From a virus: a DNA stretch of 46,539 nucleotides. The DNA lies in the IMG/VR virus record IMGVR_UViG_3300036791_000263, positions 1 through 46,539 of that record, one strand, 5' to 3'. Every line of letters begins with the position of its first letter. Position 1 is the first letter of the stretch. Both the position numbers and the translations under genes were made by a program. This document shows, piece by piece, positions 31,523 through 40,204 of this stretch. The notes under the pieces are model-generated. The model did no database searches. It was not told the origin of the DNA and saw nothing but the letters and a program-made list of their open reading frames with translations.

Positions 31523-32787
31523 TGGCACAAATCATTCAAGGCGGAAACGGCAACGGTGGCGTCATCGTTGTTCCAAACGGCGCCAATGGTCAAGCTGCGA
31601 GCGCACCTGGCGCGCCCGAATATGGTCTCGACTACGTGCCCTCGATCGATTTTGCAGTCAAAGACCCGACAGTCATCCAACACGAAGTCATCAACGATTA
31701 CGAAGCCGCGTTCAAGCTGCTGACAGGCATCGCCAAGTCGCTCGCACCGGGTGATCCTGTGCGCTTGCATCTGCTCGTCGTCTGTCACTGGCTCAGTCAT
31801 CAGCGCACGCTGATCGATTTCACGGGCAAGAACAACCTGCTCAAATACGCTCGCGGCGATTATCTCGACAACCTCGCTGCGCTGCATGGGCAACGTGCGT
31901 TGCGATTGCCTGCGTCGGCAGCAAGTTGCACGCTTCGCTTTACGTTGGAACACCCGCTCGCGTTCGACGCATCAATTCCTTATGGGACACAGTGCCAAGC
32001 GCCGAACGGCATCATCTTTCAAACGCTCACGGCCGGCGTGATCAAGACAGGTGAGTTCTTTTGCGATGTCTCAGCGCAGGCGCTCGACGCAGGTGCTGTC
32101 GGCAACGGCTTCGTGCCCGGTCAAGTCAACACGATCATCAACTGGAACCAGCAGTTTGCGATGGAGGTGAGCAACACCGACACGACTGCAGGCGGCAGTG
32201 ACGAAGAAACTGACAATCAATATCGCTACCGCGTCTGGCTGGCGATTGAATCCTATTCGACGTGCGGCCCTCGCGCTGCCTATGAGTTCTGGGCGCTCTC
32301 GGCGCATCCCGACATCAGCCAAGTTGTCGTCCACAGTGCTCCCGAGATCGCAGGCGAGGTCTGGATTTATCCGCTGTTGAAAGGCGGGCAGATTCCGAGC
32401 CAATCGATTCTCGATCTCGTGCTCGCAAAATGCAGCGCCGACACTGTTCGCCCGCTCACCGATTACGTCACGGTCTTTGCGCCGAACCCGTTCACCTACA
32501 CGCTCGACATGACCTACTACATCAGCAAGGACAACGAGGTCGTGCAGAGTTCAATCTCAACTGCTGTCAATCACGCAGTCAGTGATTGGATTCTCTGGCA
32601 GCGATCGTATGTCGGGCGCGACCTCAACTGCGATGAACTCATTCGTCGTTGTCTCGAAGGTGGTGCGAAGCGCGTCGCCATAACGTCGCCAACGCCGTTG
32701 TTCCAGCTCATGCAATACAACCAGCTCGCCTGTCACGATGAAGCGATCGCTCCGGTCGTGACCTACGGCGGCGTCGAAGAACCATGA
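31522..32787 (+). CDS. Baseplate wedge protein J-like
   Basis: 421 residues; the start overlaps the previous stop as TAATG. GDYLDNLAALHGQRALRLPAS, then strands and SDEETDNQYRYRVWLAIES...GPRAAYEFWALS match the P2 gpJ/Mu gp47 wedge family. With the gpI-like protein it forms the baseplate periphery. Confidence 0.85.
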   Translation: MAQIIQGGNGNGGVIVVPNGANGQAASAPGAPEYGLDYVPSIDFAVKDPTVIQHEVINDYEAAFKLLTGIAKSLAPGDPVRLHLLVVCHWLSHQRTLIDFTGKNNLLKYARGDYLDNLAALHGQRALRLPASAASCTLRFTLEHPLAFDASIPYGTQCQAPNGIIFQTLTAGVIKTGEFFCDVSAQALDAGAVGNGFVPGQVNTIINWNQQFAMEVSNTDTTAGGSDEETDNQYRYRVWLAIESYSTCGPRAAYEFWALSAHPDISQVVVHSAPEIAGEVWIYPLLKGGQIPSQSILDLVLAKCSADTVRPLTDYVTVFAPNPFTYTLDMTYYISKDNEVVQSSISTAVNHAVSDWILWQRSYVGRDLNCDELIRRCLEGGAKRVAITSPTPLFQLMQYNQLACHDEAIAPVVTYGGVEEP

Positions 32788-33875
32788 GCACAAGTCTGCG
32801 CACAGGTAAGTTGCTTGAGCTTTGCACGCCGAGCATCGCTTACGACAGCCAAGTGCAGGCTGCGTGCGAGTCGTTCGATTATCAGATGTATGAGATCATC
32901 GACGAGACAGGTCAGGTGTGTTTCATCCCGAATATCATGGGCCTGAGAGACCCGAAGCTCGTCGATATTCTCGCGTGGCAATTCAACGTCGACGGTTACG
33001 ATCCGACTCGCGACTTGGAGTTCCGCAAGAACCTCGTGCAGCAGTCGATCATCTGGCATAAGCGCAAAGGCACACGCGCGCTCGTCGAGGAAGTGATGCA
33101 CACGTTTTGGCCCGGTGGCGCGACGCTCGAAGAGTGGTTTCAGTATCGTGGTGGGGCCTCAACAGCGCACGCGGTAGCGAGTCAGTCACCCGCCACGCCA
33201 ACTTACTCCACTGGCATCGTCCTCGGCATACGCTTACAGTGTGTCGTAGATGGAAAAATCACCGCGCTCCGATTCTACCGTCTAACACCATCGAGCACGA
33301 CTTCGCGAGTGATGAAGTTGTGGAGAGAACCGGCGCACACTCTCGTCGCTACATCACAACCATCGGTGGAAAACATATCGCAGACTGGATGGATAGAATT
33401 ACCTCTTACGCCACCGCTCGATGCGGTTGCAGGCGATATTTTCGTTGCATCCTACGAACAACCCAATGGTGATACTTACGGACGGACAAACACCGCCAGC
33501 GTATCCGAGTCTGCGGAATTGGCTATCGTTACGTCAGCGTGTTGGGGATCCGCCATGGGCGGCTTTCCAGCGTCAGATACACCGCTTGCAACGTTCTTCG
33601 CTGATGTGTCGTTTGTAACTCCTTCCGGCGACTGGCCGCCGGGCCAGCCCGATCCGAAGTGGCATGATCGATACCGCTTTCGCATCATGGTCGATCAAGC
33701 TGTCATACCGCCTGATCAAGAGAACGCCGTGCTTGCGCTGATCGATCGCTACAAGCCTGTCAGTAGGTGGTGTGAAGGAATTTTCTATTCGCGCGTCTCA
33801 GAGTGCGATATTGGTTGGGCAGGAATGACACTGCGTTTCATCTACAGAGAAAGTGAGGCACCAGATTACCCATGA
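32784..33875 (+). CDS. Baseplate protein I-like with inserted DUF4082-like domain
   Basis: 363 residues (ATGA overlap). Residues 1-120 (LVDILAWQFNVDGYDPTRD...HKRKGTRALVEEV) and the C-terminal part (YKPVSRWCEGIFYSRVSECDIG) match P2 gpI. Between them about residues 124-292 are an insertion: LGIRLQCVVDGKITALRFYR, GWIELPLTPPLDAVAGDIFVASY, with the strand pattern of the DUF4082 jelly-roll, common in secreted carbohydrate-related proteins. Codon use there looks less GC-rich than its surroundings. It may bind host glycans. Confidence 0.8.
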   Translation: MSTSLRTGKLLELCTPSIAYDSQVQAACESFDYQMYEIIDETGQVCFIPNIMGLRDPKLVDILAWQFNVDGYDPTRDLEFRKNLVQQSIIWHKRKGTRALVEEVMHTFWPGGATLEEWFQYRGGASTAHAVASQSPATPTYSTGIVLGIRLQCVVDGKITALRFYRLTPSSTTSRVMKLWREPAHTLVATSQPSVENISQTGWIELPLTPPLDAVAGDIFVASYEQPNGDTYGRTNTASVSESAELAIVTSACWGSAMGGFPASDTPLATFFADVSFVTPSGDWPPGQPDPKWHDRYRFRIMVDQAVIPPDQENAVLALIDRYKPVSRWCEGIFYSRVSECDIGWAGMTLRFIYRESEAPDYP

Positions 33876-35632
33876 GCTTGGCAAAACATGAATTTACAGA
33901 CGCCGGTCGCTCGATGCTTGGTCGAGCGCAGAACGCAGAGACACTTCACATCGCGAAAATCGTCCTCGGCAGTGGCGTGGCAACGCAGCCGAGCGATCTC
34001 TTTCCGCTGACGCAGCTCGTGCAGTATGTGATGGACGTGAACATCACGACCAAGAACGATTACGGCAACGGCATCATGCTGGTTGAAGGTTCGTTCTTGA
34101 GCACTGCTGCGCCGAGCGCATTCCAGTTGCGCGAAGTTGGTGTCATGGCGCACATCGGCGCCGAAGCAGATCGCTTATACTCAGTCGCGAACGTGTTCGC
34201 CGATCCGCCGGACACGATTGATCCTGCCAGCCCTAGCGTGCAGGCGTTCAAGATCAAGCTCGTCATTGACCGCATCCCGACAGATCAGCTCGTCGTCGAG
34301 ATCGGTCCAACCGAAGCCGTGACTGGCGAGAACGTCGGCGCTGAGACAGTCGGCCCCGGTTGGTTCAAGCAAGCAGTTGCGAATTTGCTTTCGTTCAAAC
34401 GAGTCAAGGAAGGCGCCGGTGTTTCAATCGTCGAGGACGACAGCCATGATTTCATCACCATCGGCGTGAAACAACTTCTCGTCGATCTCGACGTTTATGT
34501 TCCAGCGACGCATCCCAACTGTCCGAATCCCGATGTCGGGTTCCCAAGCGTGCAAGAGGCGCATGATTATCTGACGCAATGGCGCATCCCGTCGTCGCGT
34601 CTTGCTCGCATCAACGTCTGGAAAGGCACCTATGTTTCGCCGCCGATAACCTTTTTCCATCCTGACGCGAAGCAGATTCAGCTGCTCGGCTGGCCTCGCG
34701 AAGAGTATCCGGTCTCGCAAATCAGTTATATCTCGCCCACATCAAAACAGGTGACGCTTGCAGCCAATCCAGGAGCCGCGCTGCAGAACGGCATGATTGT
34801 CTACCTTGCGGATGCGTCCGGTTACTCCGGCGGTTGCAGAATCACGGCGATCTCAGCCAACGTCATCACCTGTTCGACACTTTACCGCGGTGCCCGGGCA
34901 CTCAGCAATCCATTCACTACCGTCGTTGCCGCTGGGCCACGGCTTTGTCGGTATCCGACAATTCTCGAATGCAACACGCAGACCAGCACTCAGAATAATT
35001 TGAGCTATCCGAATGGACTCGGAATGATCGACAGCGTCTGTTTTCACAAGGGCGCTTATGGCATCGGTGGCGCGGATGCAGGCATCCAGAACATCATGGT
35101 GATCGGCATGGCAGGCGGCACGAATCGCCGCGGCATCACTACTGGCGGCTCGTTGCAGCTGGTAGCCGGTGAGTCCGTCATCACAGATTGGGACTTCGGT
35201 TTCACTGCACGATCAGGCGGCGCGTTGTGGGTGCGCGAGAAAACCTACATCAACGCTTGCAATGCAGGCTTCAACCCGGGCGGTGGCGGCGGTGCGATGG
35301 CTGCTCTGAACTCTGCCGACACTGGCAACATTTTGTATATCAACCATTGCGCCAGTGGCATCCAATGCTGGGGCGGTGCGAACTGCAACGGTGGCTGTAT
35401 CCTCATTGGTGTCTGCGACACTGCAATCAGTTGCAATACCAACTCAGTCGTCACAGTCGGCGTCGGCAACGATCTGTATGTGCTTTACTACGGCAACGCG
35501 CAGGACATTTGGGCGAACGCCATGAGCTTCGTGCAAAACACCAAATTCAATAGCGGCGGTCCTGACCCGCTCAAGTGTTCACCGCCGCCTGAACAACTTG
35601 GCAATCTGAACTCGCTCATCCATCTGATTTGA
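33872..35632 (+). CDS. Tail fibre with beta-helix, H-like
   Basis: 586 residues (ATGA overlap). The N-terminal domain (FTDAGRSMLGRAQNAETLHIAKIVLGSG) is of the tail-collar type, which attaches to the baseplate. After about residue 200, repeated Gly/Ser/Val-rich short strands (GITTGGSLQLVAGESVITDW, INACNAGFNPGGGGGAM) suggest a parallel beta-helix like a pectin-lyase fold, which could bind or cut surface sugars. Ends the late operon. Confidence 0.78.
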   Translation: MSLAKHEFTDAGRSMLGRAQNAETLHIAKIVLGSGVATQPSDLFPLTQLVQYVMDVNITTKNDYGNGIMLVEGSFLSTAAPSAFQLREVGVMAHIGAEADRLYSVANVFADPPDTIDPASPSVQAFKIKLVIDRIPTDQLVVEIGPTEAVTGENVGAETVGPGWFKQAVANLLSFKRVKEGAGVSIVEDDSHDFITIGVKQLLVDLDVYVPATHPNCPNPDVGFPSVQEAHDYLTQWRIPSSRLARINVWKGTYVSPPITFFHPDAKQIQLLGWPREEYPVSQISYISPTSKQVTLAANPGAALQNGMIVYLADASGYSGGCRITAISANVITCSTLYRGARALSNPFTTVVAAGPRLCRYPTILECNTQTSTQNNLSYPNGLGMIDSVCFHKGAYGIGGADAGIQNIMVIGMAGGTNRRGITTGGSLQLVAGESVITDWDFGFTARSGGALWVREKTYINACNAGFNPGGGGGAMAALNSADTGNILYINHCASGIQCWGGANCNGGCILIGVCDTAISCNTNSVVTVGVGNDLYVLYYGNAQDIWANAMSFVQNTKFNSGGPDPLKCSPPPEQLGNLNSLIHLI

Positions 35633-35638
35633 GTCAAG

Positions 35639-35803
35639 TCACGGCTTGCTTTTCCAAATGCGCTGCAGCTCGTCGCGAAAATTTCCTGCAAGCGCCTCGC
35701 CATGTTTTTTGCACACAAAGGCCACGAAGTGTCCACTTGTAGAACGCAATTTCTGGGCATCTAATTTGCCTAGACCGGCGAGTGAAAGAAAATTCGCAAG
35801 TTC
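35639..35803 (-). pseudogene. In-frame continuation of the methyltransferase, no start codon
   Basis: After the methyltransferase TGA (35804-35806) the same frame stays open for 54 more codons. They read like a real protein (RSTSGHFVAFVCKKHGEALA ... DELQRIWKSKP) and end with the same ten bases as the methyltransferase (CAAGCCGTGA). There is no ATG or GTG start, only TTG at about 35742. It could be a gene fragment left by recombination, a TTG-started small gene, or a readthrough tail. No strong terminator is seen in this convergent stretch. Confidence 0.4.
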
Positions 35804-36796
35804 TCACGGCTTGACGAAGATCAGTGCGTATTCGTGACGCTTCGGCAAGATTTTGTTGTCGATGATCTGCGATGCGAACGCTTGCCCGAACGAGCCACCG
35901 AGGTCGATGATCGCGCAGTCGTGCTGCTTGAAGCCAGCGTCGCGCAGCAGCTGCGCAGTGTGAATGTGGTAGGCGTAAAACTTGCCGTCCTTGCGAAAAT
36001 CATTGATGCACCAGACGCAGAATGCGCCTGACTTCAGGCAGCGGAAGTTTTGTTTTGCAACGTCACCAAGTCGACGCAGGAACTCAGGATAATCGTTGTC
36101 CTTGCCGAGCTGGCCCATTTCGTCGCCGTAGTATTCGAGGTCCCAGTATGGTGGCGACGTGATCGTGAAATCGCCAACGTTGCTTTTCACTGGATGTTTG
36201 CAGTCGCTGCCTTCGATCCTTCGGCCGTCTTTCACACACTTGTCGCAATGATTCATCAGGCGCGAGTCAACTTCGTGCAGCTCGATCGTCGCCTTGTTCA
36301 ATGACGACATGCCTTCAAGCTGTTCAGCGTTGCCGCCAAGCAGCATCTCGCGCAGCTTGAAGTTCGCTTCCATGAAAGCGTGCGAAATGTCGCAGCCGAT
36401 GTAATTGCGACCAGAACAGTAGCAAAGCTGCATGCGCGAATTGTGCCCGGCAAACGGGTCGACGACAGTCATGCCGCGGTCAGTGTAAAGCCGCAGCAGA
36501 GCGCGCCCGACCTTCTGCGGGAAGCGACTGAGCGCACCCCAGCGCGCCCCGGCGCCGCTCAAGTAGTAGGTCTGCTTGTTTCTTTCTTCAGCTGTGACTT
36601 TGCCGAACTCGCGCGCGACGTTTTCAGGCTGGTGGAATGTTGACGCGTAATCGCGCCCGTGTTCGTCGACGAGCAGATCGATCGCGCGGTCGCTCGGGTC
36701 GTGCTTCAAGATCGATTCGGGAATGAACCCAAAGTGCTTGACGATTGCATCGCGTCGGTCGCGTGACTTGGCAACGTCATCAGTCGTCTTGGCCAT
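35804..36796 (-). CDS. DNA methyltransferase (N4-cytosine/N6-adenine type)
   Basis: 330 residues. Motif I VVDPFAG (113-117) binds AdoMet; motif IV TSPPYWDL (213-218) is the SPPY type of amino-methyltransferases. A Cys/His set (C184, C187, C199, H201) lies between them. No restriction enzyme gene is adjacent, so this orphan enzyme more likely protects phage DNA or changes regulation. The target sequence cannot be read from the protein. It has its own promoter. Confidence 0.85.
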   Translation of the reverse strand: MAKTTDDVAKSRDRRDAIVKHFGFIPESILKHDPSDRAIDLLVDEHGRDYASTFHQPENVAREFGKVTAEERNKQTYYLSGAGARWGALSRFPQKVGRALLRLYTDRGMTVVDPFAGHNSRMQLCYCSGRNYIGCDISHAFMEANFKLREMLLGGNAEQLEGMSSLNKATIELHEVDSRLMNHCDKCVKDGRRIEGSDCKHPVKSNVGDFTITSPPYWDLEYYGDEMGQLGKDNDYPEFLRRLGDVAKQNFRCLKSGAFCVWCINDFRKDGKFYAYHIHTAQLLRDAGFKQHDCAIIDLGGSFGQAFASQIIDNKILPKRHEYALIFVKP

Positions 36797-36804
36797 GTTT
36801 CGCG

Positions 36805-36834
36805 ACTATATCACCATTCGGATGCGTTGTCCAA
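36805..36834 (-). promoter_or_regulatory. Promoter of the methyltransferase gene
   Basis: -35 TTGGAC (36829-36834), 18-base spacer, -10 TATAGT (36805-36810), then 8 bases to the ATG. It lacks the conserved spacer core of the early elements, yet also predicts a leader of about 1-2 bases. Confidence 0.6.
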
Positions 36835-36870
36835 CGATTCCTGAGCGCTCTGGGTGCGTCGGGAAGCGTG

Positions 36871-37974
36871 CTACAGCAGACGATCTTTGTCGACAGCAGG
36901 GGTGTTCCGCTTCGCCCTGCGCTCGTCGAGCACTTCCATGACGACATTCCAGTTGTCCGGTTGCAGGAACCTCGCGACCTTTTCTTCTGGTATCTTCTCG
37001 AACGTGCCTTCAGAGGCTTCAATCCAACCTTCGTCAAGCGCAGCGCTCACGAAATCTTGCGGCGTGCAGTTGCCGATTTTCAGCATGTCAGCGAGACGCT
37101 GATAGGCGGTGCGTTCAATAGGGGCCGAAGGGGCTTTGGTCGTTTTCGCGCGTCGCGTTAAGGTCGATCGGGAACTTGAGGCCGGGGATTCTGACGATTC
37201 TTTTTTTTTCGCCGGTTCAGCCGCTTTTGGCTCAGGCTCAGCTTTCTTCGGCTCAGGTTGAGTCTCGACAACTGTCGCCTCGACTGCGTCCTTTTTCTCG
37301 TTCTTCGTCGGCGGTTCTTCTGCAAAGACAGGTTTCGCGATCTCACCTAACTGGGCCGTGATGACGTTCGATTCTTCTGCGGTATACATGCCGCCAAGCA
37401 TCGTCGGGAACGAGCTGCGCAGCGCGTCAGCTTCAGCGCACTTGACGATCATCCCGGCTGGGTCGTCTTTCCAGATACCGTAGTTTTTGTTGAAACGTTC
37501 AAGTCGCAAGCGCTTTTTCATCGGGTGCGAGCGACCTTTGAAATAGACGGTCGCCCAACCGCCCAAAATCTTGTCGTTCGGCATGTGCCAATCGCCGAGC
37601 AGCTCAGTGATGTTTGAGTCGCGCAATACGATCGTGCCGCTTTCCATCCCATCGAACTCAGGGTGCAGCTCGGCGCGTTTCAAGAACGCTTGATGCGCAG
37701 TGATCAGCGAGAACGATGGAATGCCAGTCTGCGAATCGTAGCCGATCAAGAACGCGTCGCCTTCGAATGGATTCAACTTGCGTGCTTGGCACATCATCAT
37801 GAAGCGAATCGCGTCCTCGTCGCTGCAATTCTTGCCGCTGCGTGTTTTGACTGCGATGAGACGTTTCACGATCTCGATCGAAAGCCGCACTTTGTCTTTT
37901 GTGCCGAACGGCACGAACTCGACGATCTCAAGTTTGGTTTCAGTTTTCGCTTCAGTTTTTTCTTCAGTTTTCAT
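36871..37974 (-). CDS. RecT/Bet-type single-strand annealing protein
   Basis: 367 residues from ATG 37974. The middle (ARKLNPFEGDAFLIGYDSQTG...FSLITAHQAFLKRAE) is the RecT/Redbeta pattern, with LGGWATVYFKG and KCAEADALRSSFP further on. These proteins anneal ssDNA made by an exonuclease. An acidic/Lys-Pro linker (about 220-280) and a small helical C-terminal domain, similar to HTH-type tails of some family members, are extra. Possible partner: the exonuclease at 40928. Confidence 0.8.
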   Translation of the reverse strand: MKTEEKTEAKTETKLEIVEFVPFGTKDKVRLSIEIVKRLIAVKTRSGKNCSDEDAIRFMMMCQARKLNPFEGDAFLIGYDSQTGIPSFSLITAHQAFLKRAELHPEFDGMESGTIVLRDSNITELLGDWHMPNDKILGGWATVYFKGRSHPMKKRLRLERFNKNYGIWKDDPAGMIVKCAEADALRSSFPTMLGGMYTAEESNVITAQLGEIAKPVFAEEPPTKNEKKDAVEATVVETQPEPKKAEPEPKAAEPAKKKESSESPASSSRSTLTRRAKTTKAPSAPIERTAYQRLADMLKIGNCTPQDFVSAALDEGWIEASEGTFEKIPEEKVARFLQPDNWNVVMEVLDERRAKRNTPAVDKDRLL

Positions 37975-38296
37975 GATTGTGGTGGTGTTTGATGATTAAA
38001 TCGACGATCGTTTGCAGCACTTGTGGCAAAAGCCCGTCTGCTGCTCGACGGCGTGTTACTGATACCTTCGGTTGCCAGCCGAGAGGAAGCGGTAGGCCGC
38101 GACTGTCCTTACCTTCACTGCGCAATCTTTTGGCTCGCCGTCTTTGATTCTGGCGCTGTCTTTCAAGCAGTCTTTCACGCTCCTCTGGAGAGCAATGAAT
38201 GCGCTTCACATGTGCCTTCAACCCGCTGGCAGTTGGAAACTGCTTCAAGCATTGCTCACACTTGAACTGCGGCACGATTTGCCCTTCAGTCGCCAT
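37964..38296 (-). CDS. C2H2 zinc-finger protein, 110 aa
   Basis: ATG 38296 (a longer reading to 38434 overlaps the previous gene). FKCEQCLKQFPTASGLKAHV...H has C13, C16, H29, H34: C-x2-C-x12-H-x4-H, the classical C2H2 finger. A basic helical region follows (ERLLERQRQNQRRRAKRLR). C2H2 fingers are common in eukaryotes but rare in phages; a DNA-binding regulator is likely. The end overlaps the RecT-like gene start by 11 bases. Confidence 0.7.
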   Translation of the reverse strand: MATEGQIVPQFKCEQCLKQFPTASGLKAHVKRIHCSPEERERLLERQRQNQRRRAKRLRSEGKDSRGLPLPLGWQPKVSVTRRRAADGLLPQVLQTIVDLIIKHHHNHEN

Positions 38297-38618
38297 TTTG
38301 GTTGTCGACGTGCACCGCGCGCACTTTGAGCGCTTCCTTGCCATGTTTGAGCGTGGCCACCATGTCGCCATAATGATAGGTGATCGCACCCGTTTTGTCT
38401 TTGCTGAGCTTGTCAGCGTGTTCATTGAGTGCATCGATCAGCGCACGTTTCGCAGCGACTTCTCTCGTCGTGTGAGCCATGCGCGTGTCGCGAGCTTCAA
38501 CGTAATCGTCGATGCACACGTCGATCTGTCTGATCGCTATGCGCTCGACGCCTTTGCCTTTCATGTGCGGCAATTCGGTCGCCGCACCGTTCGATTTGGA
38601 TTTTCTCGTTAGTGTCAT
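38286..38618 (-). CDS. Hypothetical protein, 110 aa
   Basis: From ATG 38618 with overlaps on both sides (4 bases upstream, 11 downstream). A mixed charged protein; DDYVEARDTRMAHTTREVAAK may be a helix. No motif is recognised. Confidence 0.65.
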   Translation of the reverse strand: MTLTRKSKSNGAATELPHMKGKGVERIAIRQIDVCIDDYVEARDTRMAHTTREVAAKRALIDALNEHADKLSKDKTGAITYHYGDMVATLKHGKEALKVRAVHVDNQNGD

Positions 38619-38827
38619 GATGTGACTTGAGTTTGAGTTTTGAGTCCGCGCGGTGGCCCGCGCAAAGAGCCGCGCCGTTTATCGTAATCGTGCATGCAAC
38701 CGCGACACCATTTCGAACGCGGGGCGAACGAATCAATCGGCAACCATTTGCCTTCTGGATGTCGCGGCCCTGTGCAGCGTCGCATGTTTTTGCCGTGAAA
38801 CGGGAGTTCAGGTTGCGAAAATTTCAT
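38615..38827 (-). CDS. Small Cys-containing protein, 70 aa
   Basis: ATG 38827, ATGA overlaps on both sides. RRCTGPRHPEGKWLPIDSF...KWCRGCMHDYDKRRG has a Cys pair and a spaced His, possibly a zinc element of the HNH-nuclease-associated type, but no full HNH pattern is seen. Confidence 0.6.
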   Translation of the reverse strand: MKFSQPELPFHGKNMRRCTGPRHPEGKWLPIDSFAPRSKWCRGCMHDYDKRRGSLRGPPRGLKTQTQVTS

Positions 38828-39264
38828 GCGTGTTTCAAGAACAGTTTCTGAATCAAGCGCCAGCGCATTGCTGCATCCAATGCCTTGTTCTTGCAGCGTT
38901 CAAGGTATTTCGGCAGCTTCGCTCTGTCGTAGGCGTCGCCCTTGAATATCTTGTAGCACTCGATCCTGCCGCCCCGTGCGTCACTGTAAGCAGGATAAAC
39001 AGGCACATTCTTGTCTTGCGCTGCGCGATATGAGCGCCAACCGTGGTAGCGCACAGTCGCTTCGTTTTCTTCGTTCGCGAAACCGAACTGCATCTGCGCG
39101 ATCTCTTTCGGCGTCACGCTGTTTTTCGCACGCATTAGCATTTCTGTCGTGAACTCGACGACATAGTATGTGAGAGCGTTGCGATCAGCTTTGCGCAGCT
39201 TGCCGTTGCGATTGATCAGGTCGCCCGCGTCGAGCTTAATGATTTGTCCGTTGCGTTGTTTCAT
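38824..39264 (-). CDS. Hypothetical protein, 146 aa
   Basis: ATG 39264, ATGA overlap with the J-domain-like gene. Contains ALTYYVVEFTTEMLMRAKN and YHGWRSYRAAQDKN. A basic C-terminal half may contact nucleic acid. No family is recognised. Confidence 0.65.
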   Translation of the reverse strand: MKQRNGQIIKLDAGDLINRNGKLRKADRNALTYYVVEFTTEMLMRAKNSVTPKEIAQMQFGFANEENEATVRYHGWRSYRAAQDKNVPVYPAYSDARGGRIECYKIFKGDAYDRAKLPKYLERCKNKALDAAMRWRLIQKLFLKHA

Positions 39265-39836
39265 GCTGCCCTCCTGAGTCTGTCGCGCACGACATTGAGA
39301 CGCGTCATTGCTTCGTTTGAACCGCCGAGCTTGTCAGGATGCAGTTCTTTCGAGAGCACCTTGTAGCCGATGTCGATCAAACGGTTGGCGAGCGTGTGCT
39401 CAGCTTCGCGCTCTTTCTCGCGGTGATGCTCATCAAGCTCGAATTGCCTCATCTGCTCGCGCGTCTCGCGCGCTGTCTCTTTGACATAGGTGCTCCACGG
39501 AGCTTCGTGATGAGGTCTGCGATCGCCAGATGCCTCTGAGATCGTTCGAAAAACTGCGCCCGCTGAGTTTTTGCGCGCTGCTTTCATCCATGCTTGCGCG
39601 GTGGATTGACTCAGGTGAAAGTTCTTTTCGAGCCAGCTGCTCCAATAGCCGTGTTTGAGCTGCGACTTTGATTCGAGCAGTTCGTTGCCGATCTTGATCT
39701 CAATCCAAAGGCTTGAATCGTCGCGCAGTCGCTTGCGTTCTGCGAGATGCTCTTTGATCAGCGGCACGAGCACGTTGAGCGGTCGTGCCAATGGTTGTTC
39801 TTTTTTCGTTTCCAGTTGTTGGTCGTTTTTACTCAT
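39261..39836 (-). CDS. DUF3102-like/J-domain-like fusion protein, 191 aa
   Basis: The N-terminal half (IGNELLESKSQLKHGYWSSWLEKNFHLSQSTAQAWMK) matches the DUF3102 pattern found in plasmid and phage proteins. The C-terminal 40 residues (IGYKVLSKELHPDKLGGSNEAM) contain the HPD motif (166-168) that J-domain proteins use to stimulate Hsp70/DnaK. The fusion may direct host DnaK to a phage target. It follows a tiny upstream reading frame that ends over its start codon. Confidence 0.7.
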   Translation of the reverse strand: MSKNDQQLETKKEQPLARPLNVLVPLIKEHLAERKRLRDDSSLWIEIKIGNELLESKSQLKHGYWSSWLEKNFHLSQSTAQAWMKAARKNSAGAVFRTISEASGDRRPHHEAPWSTYVKETARETREQMRQFELDEHHREKEREAEHTLANRLIDIGYKVLSKELHPDKLGGSNEAMTRLNVVRDRLRRAA

Positions 39837-39852
39837 GAGATTTCATTTTCAT
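39829..39852 (-). CDS. 7-codon upstream reading frame (leader)
   Basis: From ATG 39852 the message reads MKMKSHE then TAA (39829-39831), overlapping the ATG of the J-domain-like gene (39836) by eight bases. Since a promoter-like element ends 7 bases before it, the tiny frame would be the leaderless first start, and the main gene would be translated by re-initiation. Confidence 0.45.
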   Translation of the reverse strand: MKMKSHE

Positions 39853-39859
39853 ATTTTGT

Positions 39860-39889
39860 GTAAAATCGACTGAACAACAAAAGATTCAA
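39860..39889 (-). promoter_or_regulatory. Early promoter/operator element copy 8 (diverged)
   Basis: -35-like TTGAAT, 18-base spacer ending TCGA, -10-like TTTTAC, then 7 bases to ATG 39852. The spacer has lost most of the core; the spacing and -10 are kept. Confidence 0.5.
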
Positions 39890-39928
39890 GTGCGCAAGTG
39901 CAAAAACAGAAAAAGTTTTCGCATGCGG

Positions 39929-40204
39929 CTACAGACCTTTGCTCGGTGCTTCGTAGCCTTCGCTGCCGATCATCCAATAATGGATGAGCAGCAGTGCGTT
40001 GTAGAGATCGTTGTCGCCCTCTTCGTAGTCGGGCGTCGTCTCGTCGACGTAAAATTGGTCCTCGATTTGCTTCTCGCTCATGCGCTGTTCGAGCACGCGC
40101 ACGCTTTCTTCGATCGAGGTGCGAGCTTCGCTGTTCCAGCGGTCTTTCGTCAGCGCTTTCTTGAGCGCCTTGATTTCGCGATTGATCTCAGCGTCGCTTC
40201 TCAT
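39929..40204 (-). CDS. Hypothetical protein, 91 aa
   Basis: ATG 40204 overlaps the previous stop as ATGA. A charged coiled-coil-like N-terminal part (REIKALKKALTKDRW) and an acidic C-terminal part (TTPDYEEGDNDLYNALLLI). No family is recognised. Confidence 0.65.
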   Translation of the reverse strand: MRSDAEINREIKALKKALTKDRWNSEARTSIEESVRVLEQRMSEKQIEDQFYVDETTPDYEEGDNDLYNALLLIHYWMIGSEGYEAPSKGL

